Shown: piece by piece, positions 46,494-53,154 of the stretch | How the letters are laid out: the number at the start of each line of letters is the position of its first letter | Numbering within the stretch: position 1 is the stretch's first letter | Source of the DNA: Streptomyces sp. DI166 | GTDB lineage: Bacteria; Actinomycetota; Actinomycetes; Streptomycetales; Streptomycetaceae | Assembly (NCBI RefSeq): GCF_900091315.1 | Contig: NZ_FLSP01000003.1 | Coordinates: 120,842-184,841, forward strand | Reading direction: 5' to 3' | Length of the DNA stretch: 64,000 nucleotides | The notes under the pieces: generated by a model | What the model was told of the DNA's origin: nothing | Seen by the model: the letters and a program-made list of their open reading frames with translations, nothing else | The model's database searches: none | Made by a program: the position numbers and the translations under genes

Positions 46494-46976
46494 CTACTGG
46501 ACGCAGAACTCGTTCCCCTCCGGGTCCTCCATGACCGTCCACTGCCCGGAGGGCTCCTTCACCTCCCGCTGCACCCGTGCCCCGAGCGCCCGCAGCCGCT
46601 CCACCTCGGCCTCCCGCCGCCCCTCGGGGGCGTGCAGATCGAGGTGGAGCCGGTTCTTCACGGTCTTCTCCTCAGGCACCCGCTGGAACAGCAGCCGCCG
46701 CCCGAGCCCGGTCCCGCTGTCGGGGTCGTAGGGGTCCGCGGGATGCCGTACGGCGACCAGGTCACGGAAGGCGAGGCGGGCGTGGAACTCGACGACCGCC
46801 TCGCGCGGCACCGCCCCGAGTTCCAGCAGCCGTTCGATGAGCGCGTTGTTGTCCTCGACCTCGTAGTGCAGGGCGGCGGCCCAGAAGTCGGCCTGCGCCT
46901 GCGGGTTCGCGCAGTCGACGACGAGCTTCCAGTGCAGCGGGACGGGAGCCGACGGGGATTCCGGAATCTGGGTCAT
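46494..46976 (-). CDS. VOC (glyoxalase/bleomycin resistance-like) family protein
   Basis: 160 residues with two beta-alpha-beta units: LHWKLVVDCANPQAQADFWA, AAALHYEVEDNN in the first and KNRLHLDLHAPEGRREAEVE, WTVMEDPEGNEFCVQ in the second. The His-Leu-His-x-Asp and the late Glu are usual metal-site positions of the fold. It may be an enzyme or a binding protein. The gene is divergent from an MFS exporter and shares a palindromic site with it, so a joint resistance function is possible. Its -10 box is so close to the ATG that the mRNA is probably leaderless. Confidence 0.85.
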   Translation of the reverse strand: MTQIPESPSAPVPLHWKLVVDCANPQAQADFWAAALHYEVEDNNALIERLLELGAVPREAVVEFHARLAFRDLVAVRHPADPYDPDSGTGLGRRLLFQRVPEEKTVKNRLHLDLHAPEGRREAEVERLRALGARVQREVKEPSGQWTVMEDPEGNEFCVQ

Positions 46977-46983
46977 GGGGTCA

Positions 46984-46989
46984 CTTATA
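46984..46989 (-). promoter_or_regulatory. -10 box of the VOC gene, leaderless
   Basis: On the minus strand TATAAG lies seven bases before ATG 46976, so transcription starts at the start codon. Its -35 region would overlap the palindrome at 47000-47016. Confidence 0.45.
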
Positions 46990-46999
46990 GCCCGCGAGT

Positions 47000-47016
47000 A
47001 GGACAGATTCTGTCCT
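47000..47016. promoter_or_regulatory. Palindromic operator between the VOC and MFS genes
   Basis: AGGACAGATTCTGTCCT, an 8-1-8 perfect inverted repeat that extends imperfectly to GTAGGACAGA-T-TCTGTCCTGTAC. It overlies the -35 region of the VOC promoter and lies 125 bases before the MFS start. It probably binds a dimeric repressor, which is not encoded next to it. Confidence 0.55.
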
Positions 47017-47140
47017 GTACGCGCCCAGCGGTGTCAGGGACCCTGTCCAGGACCCGCCATCCCTGGCAGGCTCGTAAGTATCCCGTTGGAGGGAGGTCGG
47101 CCCGATCGCGTGACCACCCCTCTGTCCCTGGAGTGTGCTC

Positions 47141-48604
47141 ATGGGCACCCGCGCCTGGGCGCTGTTGCTGGTCCTCTGCGGAACGATCTTCCTTGAGGGC
47201 ATCGACGTCGCGATGATGGCCGTCGCGATCCCGTCGATCAGGGCCGATCTGGGGCTCGCCACCGGAACCGCGGCCTGGGTCATGAGCGGGTACGTGCTCG
47301 GGTACGCCGGATTCACCCTGCTCGGCGGACGGTCGGCCGATCTGCTCGGCCGGCGCCGGATGCTCCTGCTCTGGCTCACTGTCTTCCTGGGCTTCTCCGG
47401 GCTCGGCGGACTGGCCACCGAGGGCTGGATGCTGGTCCTCGCCCGATTCGTCACCGGCGTCGCCGCAGCCTTCATGACCCCGGCCGCGATGTCGCTGATC
47501 ACCACGTCCTACGAGGAGGGCCCGCGGCGCAACAAGGCCCTGCTGGTCTTCGCCGGCACGGGCGCGGGCGGCTTCTCCTTCGGCCTGGTGGCCGGCGGAC
47601 TGCTCACCGAGCTGCACTGGCGGTGGGTGTTCTTCGCGCCCGTGCTGCTGACCGCGCTCCTGCTGTTCGCGGCGGTGCGACTGGTGCCCCGGCAGGACGG
47701 GCCGCGTGAGCGCGGGCGCGGGTTCGACCTGCCCGGCGCGTTTCTCGCCGCGAGCGCCATGCTGCTGGCCGCCTACGCCGTCGTACGCCTGGAGCACGGT
47801 CTGGACGGCTGGCCGCTCACCTCGGCGGCGGCGGTCGCGGCGGCGCTGCTCGGCACCGGGTTCGTGCTCGTCGAACGGCGGACCGCCGATCCGCTGGTCC
47901 GGCTGGGCATCCTGCGCGTGGGACCGGTCGTGCGGGCCGACCTCGGCGCGCTGCTCTTCCTCGGCGCCTTCTTCGGCTTCCAGTTCGTGGTGACGCTGTA
48001 CTTGCAGGAACTGCGCGGCTGGTCCTCGTTCCAGACCGCGCTCGCCCTGATCGTCATGGGCTGCGACGCCGTCCTGGCGCCGACCCTCACCCCGCGGCTG
48101 GTCGCCAAGTGGGGCAACGCCCGGGTGATCGTCGGCGGCTTCGCGCTCGCCGTGGTCGCCTACGCCCTGTTCCTGCCGGTCGGCATGGACTGGCCGTATC
48201 TCGTCATGCTGCCGACGCTGTTCGTCTCGGGCGCCGCGTTCGCGCTGGCCTACGGGCCGCTGACGATCGCGGCGACCGATGGTGTCGCCGGGGAGGAGCA
48301 GGGGCTGGCGAGCGGGCTGCTGACCACCTCGACCCAGTTCGGCGCGGCGATCGGGATATCCGCGGTGACCGCTGTCTACGGCCTGGCGTCCACCGGGTCG
48401 GGCCCCGAGGCCACACTGTCGGCGTTCCGTACGGCGCTGGTGGTGCCGGTGGTGATGGTGACGCTCGGCCTGCTGGTCTCGGCCCGCAGCGCGAGGGCGG
48501 AGCGGCGCGCGGCACGCCAGGCGTCGGCGGTCAGCAGCGTCAGCGCCAGCCAGACCAGCGCGAAGCCGGCCCAGCGCTCGGGCGGCATCGCCTCGCGGAA
48601 GTAG
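47141..48604 (+). CDS. MFS transporter (DHA2/EmrB-like drug exporter)
   Basis: 487 residues from ATG 47141 (GGAG 7 bases upstream). Fourteen predicted hydrophobic segments. Family motifs: LEGIDVAMMAVAIPSIRADL in segment 1, GGRSADLLGRRRMLL in the first loop (motif A) and ARFVTGVAAAFMTPAAMSLI (motif C-like). It should expel small molecules with proton exchange. The last membrane segment ends near residue 445; the final 40 residues (from RAERRAARQASAV) are unusually Ser/Ala-rich and lie antisense to the rarD gene. The true end of the protein may have been lost by a deletion between the two genes. Confidence 0.9.
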   Translation: MGTRAWALLLVLCGTIFLEGIDVAMMAVAIPSIRADLGLATGTAAWVMSGYVLGYAGFTLLGGRSADLLGRRRMLLLWLTVFLGFSGLGGLATEGWMLVLARFVTGVAAAFMTPAAMSLITTSYEEGPRRNKALLVFAGTGAGGFSFGLVAGGLLTELHWRWVFFAPVLLTALLLFAAVRLVPRQDGPRERGRGFDLPGAFLAASAMLLAAYAVVRLEHGLDGWPLTSAAAVAAALLGTGFVLVERRTADPLVRLGILRVGPVVRADLGALLFLGAFFGFQFVVTLYLQELRGWSSFQTALALIVMGCDAVLAPTLTPRLVAKWGNARVIVGGFALAVVAYALFLPVGMDWPYLVMLPTLFVSGAAFALAYGPLTIAATDGVAGEEQGLASGLLTTSTQFGAAIGISAVTAVYGLASTGSGPEATLSAFRTALVVPVVMVTLGLLVSARSARAERRAARQASAVSSVSASQTSAKPAQRSGGIASRK

Positions 48605-49389
48605 AGGACACCGAGCAGGAACTGGAAGACCGGCGCCAGGTATTGCAGCAGGCCCAGGGTGGACAGCGGCACGCGGATGGCGGCCGCGCCGAAGCAGACC
48701 AGGGGCAGCGCTGTGACGATGCCGGTGGCCGCGAGGAGCGCGGCGTGTCCCGGGCCCTCGGTGGTGAAGGTGGAGTCGCCCCGCGCGGTCAGCCACAGCA
48801 GATAGCCGAGCGCGGGCAGGAACTGGATGGCGGTCTCGGCGGCCAGCGACTCGACGCCGCCGAGGTTGACCTTCTTCTTCACCAGACCGTAGGTGGCGAA
48901 GGAGAAGGCGAGCACCAGGGAGATCCACGGCGGGCGGCCGTAGCCGATGGTCAGCACCACGACGGCGGCGCAGGCCACGCCCACCGCCACCCACTGCACG
49001 GGCCGCAGCCGCTCCTTGAGGATCAGCACGCCCATGGCGATGGTGACCAACGGGTTGATGAAGTACCCGAGCGAGGCCTCGACCACGTGGCCGGAGTTCA
49101 CGGACCAGATGTAGACGCCCCAGTTGACGGTGATGACGCCCGCGGCGACGGCGACCAGGCCCAGCCTGCGCGGCTGGCGCAGCAGTTCACCGGCCCACGC
49201 CCAGCGGCGTACGACCAGCAGGGCCACGGCGACGAAGACCAGCGACCAGGCCATCCGGTGGGCCAGGATCTCCACCGCTCCGGCGGGCTCCAGCAGCGGC
49301 CAGAACAGCGGAACGAGGCCCCACATGCCGTAAGCCGCGAAGCCGTTCAGCAGTCCTATGTGCCGCTCACCCCTCGGCTTGCCGCTCAC
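48376..49389 (-). CDS. rarD: EamA-family transporter RarD
   Basis: 337 residues from GTG 49389, with AAGGAGGG directly upstream. Ten hydrophobic segments of the drug/metabolite transporter type: LLNGFAAYGMWGLVPLFWPL first, then AHRMAWSLVFVAVALLVV, VNWGVYIWSVNSGHVVEASL, GYFINPLVTIAMGVLILKER and LGLLQYLAPVFQFLLGVLYF. These match RarD, whose substrate is not known with certainty. The last 60 residues extend past the usual end and run 229 bases into the 3' end of the convergent MFS gene. Confidence 0.9.
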   Translation of the reverse strand: MSGKPRGERHIGLLNGFAAYGMWGLVPLFWPLLEPAGAVEILAHRMAWSLVFVAVALLVVRRWAWAGELLRQPRRLGLVAVAAGVITVNWGVYIWSVNSGHVVEASLGYFINPLVTIAMGVLILKERLRPVQWVAVGVACAAVVVLTIGYGRPPWISLVLAFSFATYGLVKKKVNLGGVESLAAETAIQFLPALGYLLWLTARGDSTFTTEGPGHAALLAATGIVTALPLVCFGAAAIRVPLSTLGLLQYLAPVFQFLLGVLYFREAMPPERWAGFALVWLALTLLTADAWRAARRSALALRAETSRPSVTITTGTTSAVRNADSVASGPDPVDARP

Positions 49390-49439
49390 GGGCCCTCCTT
49401 CTGGTCGTACTCGCCTGGAAGAAGGTAGCGCCGAAGACC

Positions 49440-49483
49440 CCCGGCTGTCATGCCCGTATCGCCATACGGTCATGACAGCCGGG
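49440..49483 (-). terminator. Strong terminator after the NmrA-type gene
   Basis: CCCGGCTGTCATG and CATGACAGCCGGG form a 13-pair stem. Inside it CCGTAT and ATACGG continue the helix around a CGCC loop. The structure begins 10 bases after the stop of the minus-strand gene at 49494. Confidence 0.85.
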
Positions 49484-49493
49484 AAGGCCCAGG

Positions 49494-50348
49494 TCAGCCC
49501 TTGAGCGCGACCGCGACGGCCTCCGCGAGCGGCGTGGTCGGACGGCCCGTGAGGCGGGACAAGTCGCCGGAGGAGATCACCAGCTCGCCCTTGGCTATGG
49601 AGGCGTCGACGCCGACCAGGAGCTCGGCGAGCGGCTCGGGCAGCCCGGAGCCGGTGAGGATGCCCTTCATGACCTCGCCGGTCACGGCGTTGTAGGCGAT
49701 CTCCCGGCCGGTCTGCCGGCTCAGCTCGGCCGCGTACTCGGCCATGCTCCAGGCCTCGTCGCCGCCCAGCTCGTACGTCTTGTTCTCGTGCCCCTCGCCG
49801 GTCAGGACCGCGACCGCGGCGGCGGCGTAGTCGGCGCGCGAGGCGGAGGAGATACGGCCCTCGCCGACCGCGGCCACCACGGCGTTGTGCTCCAGCACGG
49901 GAGCGAGGTTCTCGGTGTAGTTCTCGTGGTACCAGGCGTTGCGCAGCAGCACGTACGGCACTCCGGAGCCGGTAAGCACCTCCTCGGTGCCGCGGTGGTC
50001 GTCGGCGAGCGCGGCGGTGAGGCTGCCCGGGGCGCTGGTGTAGGCGAGCAGGGCGACTCCGGCGGCCTTCGCGGCCTCGATCACCACCGTGTGCTGGGCG
50101 ACCCGGCCCTTGTCGAACTCGTTGCCGGAGATCAGCAGCACCTTGTCGCCGGCCGTGAACAGGCCGTCGAAGGTCTCGGGCGCGTTGTAGTCGGCGACCG
50201 CGATCCGTACGCCGCGTTCGGCGAGGCCGGCGGCCTTCTCGGGGGTGCGCACGACGGCGGTGACCTGGTCGGCCGGGACCTTCTCCAGCAGCTGCTCCAC
50301 GACGTGGCGGCCGAGGTGTCCGGTGGCTCCGGTGACGACGATGCTCAT
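49494..50348 (-). CDS. NmrA/SDR-type NAD(P)H-binding oxidoreductase (quinone reductase-like)
   Basis: 284 residues from ATG 50348 (AAGGAG 7 bases upstream). The Rossmann motif is SIVVTGATGHLGRHVVEQLL; VTAVVRTPEKAAGL would contact the NADP phosphate, and KVLLISGNEFDKGRVAQHTV follows. The later YVLLRNAWYHENYTENL block is typical of QorB/azoreductase-like relatives. It probably reduces quinones or senses redox cofactor. A divergent HxlR regulator gene lies 88 bases away, a common pairing in which the regulator represses the reductase. Confidence 0.88.
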   Translation of the reverse strand: MSIVVTGATGHLGRHVVEQLLEKVPADQVTAVVRTPEKAAGLAERGVRIAVADYNAPETFDGLFTAGDKVLLISGNEFDKGRVAQHTVVIEAAKAAGVALLAYTSAPGSLTAALADDHRGTEEVLTGSGVPYVLLRNAWYHENYTENLAPVLEHNAVVAAVGEGRISSASRADYAAAAVAVLTGEGHENKTYELGGDEAWSMAEYAAELSRQTGREIAYNAVTGEVMKGILTGSGLPEPLAELLVGVDASIAKGELVISSGDLSRLTGRPTTPLAEAVAVALKG

Positions 50349-50408
50349 AAAAGGCTCCTTGTGGGGTGGTCTGCGATCGACCCTAGAAGGAGCGCTAACT
50401 ATTGGAAA

Positions 50409-50431
50409 GTACCCACTTTGAAGTAAGGTAC
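50409..50431. promoter_or_regulatory. Candidate HxlR operator in the divergent region
   Basis: GTACC (50409-50413) and GGTAC (50427-50431), an inverted pair 13 bases apart with ACTTT/AAGT in between. It ends five bases before the HxlR start codon, so the regulator may control both itself and the reductase gene. Confidence 0.45.
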
Positions 50432-50435
50432 CGGC

Positions 50436-50831
50436 ATGATGGGAAGCGCGACCGGGCCGGAAGCCGAGACGATGTGCCCGTACCGGCTGGTACTGGAGCA
50501 CGTCACCAGCCGCTGGGGCGTGCTCGTCCTGATCAAACTCCTGGACCGGCCCCACCGCTTCAGTGAGCTGCGCCGCGCCATCGGCGAGATCCGCCCGGTC
50601 AGCGAGAAGATGCTGACCCAGACCCTCCAGACCCTGGAACGCGACGGCATGGTCCACCGCGAGGCCCAGCCGGTCATCCCGCCCCGTGTCGACTACTCCC
50701 TGACCGACCTCGGCCGCGAGGCGGCGGAACAGGTACGCGGACTGGCGGAGTGGACAAGTAGGCGAATGGGGGCGGTACGGGAGGCTCGGGCGGCGTACGA
50801 CGCGCGGAGGGGTGCCTCTCAACTGGGCTGA
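50436..50831 (+). CDS. HxlR-family transcriptional regulator
   Basis: 131 residues, a winged-helix regulator. The typical start is in ETMCPYRLVLEHVTSRWGVL with the conserved cysteine, followed by FSELRRAIGEIRPVSEKMLT, QTLQTLERDGMVHREAQPV and the wing VDYSLTDLG. In this family the early cysteine can sense quinones or electrophiles, consistent with the divergent quinone reductase-like gene. Either of two adjacent ATGs (50436, 50439) may be the start. Confidence 0.92.
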   Translation: MMGSATGPEAETMCPYRLVLEHVTSRWGVLVLIKLLDRPHRFSELRRAIGEIRPVSEKMLTQTLQTLERDGMVHREAQPVIPPRVDYSLTDLGREAAEQVRGLAEWTSRRMGAVREARAAYDARRGASQLG

Positions 50832-51064
50832 CGCTCCGGTTCGAACACCGTCCGGTGAATGTCGACGGCGCCTGCGGGGCACATACGAGGCAGGACGACG
50901 GCCGACGAACCGGGCACGTCCCCCCATGCGCCCCCTCTCCGCCTCCCATACCGATTTGCCGAGCAGGGCAGTCTGAGGGGCGGGGAGGTTTCGCCCACTG
51001 TGTGTCGGCCGACTCCTGCGCCAAGTGCTGCGCACGGCCACCGGAATCTGGGGGTAACTTTGAC

Positions 51065-51631
51065 ATGGCCACACTGACCCCGGCCGCCAGGCGGATCGGT
51101 TCTGCACTGGCGGTGGGGCTTGGTTGGATGCGGACTCCTTTTGCTCCTGGTGGTCGTCACCGCCGTCAGGAGCAGCTTCTTGTGGAATGCAGCCGCCAAC
51201 TCTCCGCCGTGGCTGAGGAACTTCGCCGGGCGAATCTGATTCAGCACCACCGTTTGCTCGTGGAGCAGCTGGACCGGGCGATCGACGACCCCACCCTGGC
51301 GGCTGCCATGAGCACCCTGCGCGGGCTCACGGAAGTGAAGCGCCGTCAGATGCTGTTCGCCAACCGGGAGTACGGTGTCCTGCTGCTGACCTATCGCGTC
51401 GACGGGTGCACCTGGGACGAACTCCTGAGCCGACTGCGCATCATGTGCCACAACGACCTGTTCGCGGAGTACTGGTCGGCGACCCTGGAACACCGCAAAA
51501 CCCTGCCCGAGGAGTCCCTGGAGGCGAAGGTGGGCCAAGCGGTCGACGCGATCCTGGAAGACCTCCGCGACGACCGGGACGAGTGGTGGGTCGTGGGCCT
51601 GGAGTCCCCACCGCCACCGCCGCAGCCCTAG
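51065..51631 (+). CDS. DUF6082 family protein
   Basis: 188 residues from ATG 51065. The N-terminal 30 residues are basic and partly hydrophobic, then comes a helical domain: LLVECSRQLSAVAEELRRAN, LIQHHRLLVEQLDRAIDDPT, QMLFANREYGVLLLTYRVDG, and FAEYWSATLEHRKTLPEESL. This matches the DUF6082 proteins of streptomycetes, which have no known function. It ends in a Pro run (ESPPPPPQP). The small gene at 51762 follows across a perfect hairpin. Confidence 0.7.
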   Translation: MATLTPAARRIGSALAVGLGWMRTPFAPGGRHRRQEQLLVECSRQLSAVAEELRRANLIQHHRLLVEQLDRAIDDPTLAAAMSTLRGLTEVKRRQMLFANREYGVLLLTYRVDGCTWDELLSRLRIMCHNDLFAEYWSATLEHRKTLPEESLEAKVGQAVDAILEDLRDDRDEWWVVGLESPPPPPQP

Positions 51632-51690
51632 ACCAGCGGGTATGTGAAAGGCGTCACAATCGCGTGTAAGATCCGGGGCACTGTGAACCC

Positions 51691-51722
51691 AAGGGGGCAC
51701 CGTCCGCGGACGGTGCCCCCTT
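51691..51722. terminator. Perfect 32-base hairpin
   Basis: AAGGGGGCACCGTCCG and its exact complement CGGACGGTGCCCCCTT. It follows the DUF6082 gene by 60 bases and ends 40 bases before the next start, so it is a terminator or attenuator. Confidence 0.8.
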
Positions 51723-51761
51723 GAGATGCGGGGCGCGCGGCCCCGAGAGGGGACCGCTGAG

Positions 51762-52019
51762 GTGCGTCGCGAAATCCTGCCGATTCGGATCACTCGTCGG
51801 CTCGGCGACCCGCCTCGCCTGCGCGGCTGCGGTACGGGGGAGACCTGCCCGGATGTCTTCGAGCTGAGCAACGGCGACTTTGCCGTCATCGGCACGGAGG
51901 CCACCGAGGAACTGGACGGCCTGCTTCCGGCGGACGCCGCACGCGCCGACTACGAGCGCATCGTGATCATCAGCCGGGAGACCCTGATCCGGGCCAAGAA
52001 GGACATCCCCGACGCGTAA
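51762..52019 (+). CDS. Small conserved-type hypothetical protein, 85 aa
   Basis: GTG 51762 is preceded by GAGAGGGGA; a longer frame from 51726 has no ribosome site. The 85 residues read VRREILPIRITRRLGDPP, then RLRGCGTGETCPDVFELSNG, DFAVIGTEATEELDGLL and IVIISRETLIRAKKDIPDA. The spacing C...C-P-D-V-F-E-L...D-F-A-V-I-G is one I know from small proteins encoded beside helix-turn-helix regulators in actinomycetes; no such regulator is present here. Probably cytoplasmic, function unknown. Confidence 0.65.
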   Translation: MRREILPIRITRRLGDPPRLRGCGTGETCPDVFELSNGDFAVIGTEATEELDGLLPADAARADYERIVIISRETLIRAKKDIPDA

Positions 52020-52023
52020 GACA

Positions 52024-52057
52024 GAGGGGCCCGGGTGCTTGCCGCACCCGGGCCCTC
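52024..52057. terminator. Bidirectional terminator before korB
   Basis: AGGGGCCCGGGTGC, loop TTGCC, GCACCCGGGCCCT, between the plus-strand small gene and the minus-strand korB. One strong stem serving both convergent genes. Confidence 0.85.
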
Positions 52058-52074
52058 GTTCTGTCCGCCGCGGT

Positions 52075-53154
52075 TCAGCCGACCACGGTCCAGGTGTCGC
52101 CCCCGGCCAGCAGCGCGGCGAGGTCGCCCTTGCCGTACTGCTCGACCGCCGTTTCCAGCTGGTCGCTCATCTGGGTGTCGTAGACGGGCCGTTCGACGCT
52201 GCGGAAGACGCCGATCGGCGTGTGGTGCAGGGTGTCGGGGTCGGCCAGCCGGGACAGCGCGAACGCCGTGGTGGGGGAGTCCGCGTGCGCGTCGTGCACG
52301 AGGATGTCGGCCTCGTTCTCCGGCGTCACCTCGACCACCTTCAGATCACCGGTCGCCCGGTCCCGTACGACGCCCCGCCCGCCGTCGGTGCCGAAGCGGA
52401 TCGGCTCGCCGTGCTGCAGGCGGATGACCGCCTCCTCGGCCTGCTGCTTGTCCTTGAGGACCTCGAAGGCACCGTCGTTGAAGATGTTGCAGTTCTGGTA
52501 GATCTCCACCAGCGCGGTGCCGGGGTGGGCGGCCGCCTGACGCAGCACCTCCGTGAGGTGCTTGCGGTCGGAGTCCACGGTCCGCGCCACGAAGGACGCC
52601 TCCGCGCCGATCGCCAGCGACACCGGGTTGAAGGGCGCGTCCAGCGAGCCCATCGGCGTCGACTTGGTGATCTTGCCCAGCTCGGAGGTCGGGCTGTACT
52701 GGCCCTTCGTCAGACCGTAGATCCGGTTGTTGAACAGCAGGATCTTCAGGTTCACGTTCCGACGCAGGGCGTGGATGAGGTGGTTGCCGCCGATGGACAG
52801 CGCGTCGCCGTCACCGGTCACCACCCACACCGACAGATCCCGGCGCGAGGTCGCCAGCCCCGTCGCGATGGCGGGGGCGCGCCCGTGGATGGAGTGCATG
52901 CCGTACGTGTTCATGTAGTACGGGAAGCGCGAGGAGCAGCCGATGCCCGAGACGAAGACGATGTTCTCGCGTGCCAGGCCGAGTTCGGGCATGAAGCCCT
53001 GCACGGCGGCGAGGATCGCGTAGTCACCGCAGCCGGGGCACCAGCGCACTTCCTGATCGGACTTGAAGTCCTTCATGGACTGCCTGGCCTCGGCCTTGGG
53101 GACGAGCGAGAGCGCCTCGATCGTGCCCGTGCCTTCCCTGGACGTCTCAGCCAT
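52075..53154 (-). CDS. korB: 2-oxoglutarate:ferredoxin oxidoreductase, beta subunit
   Basis: 359 residues. KorB binds thiamine diphosphate and a [4Fe-4S] cluster. The first cysteines are in EVRWCPGCGDYAILAAVQGF, another in VSGIGCSSRFPYYMNTYG. The TPP motif is VVTGDGDALSIGGNHLIHAL followed by ILLFNNRIYGLTKGQYSPTS; SIHGRAPAIATGLA lies between. With KorA it decarboxylates 2-oxoglutarate (or a related 2-oxoacid) to the CoA ester and reduces ferredoxin. The ATG overlaps the korA stop by eight bases. Confidence 0.94.
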   Translation of the reverse strand: MAETSREGTGTIEALSLVPKAEARQSMKDFKSDQEVRWCPGCGDYAILAAVQGFMPELGLARENIVFVSGIGCSSRFPYYMNTYGMHSIHGRAPAIATGLATSRRDLSVWVVTGDGDALSIGGNHLIHALRRNVNLKILLFNNRIYGLTKGQYSPTSELGKITKSTPMGSLDAPFNPVSLAIGAEASFVARTVDSDRKHLTEVLRQAAAHPGTALVEIYQNCNIFNDGAFEVLKDKQQAEEAVIRLQHGEPIRFGTDGGRGVVRDRATGDLKVVEVTPENEADILVHDAHADSPTTAFALSRLADPDTLHHTPIGVFRSVERPVYDTQMSDQLETAVEQYGKGDLAALLAGGDTWTVVG

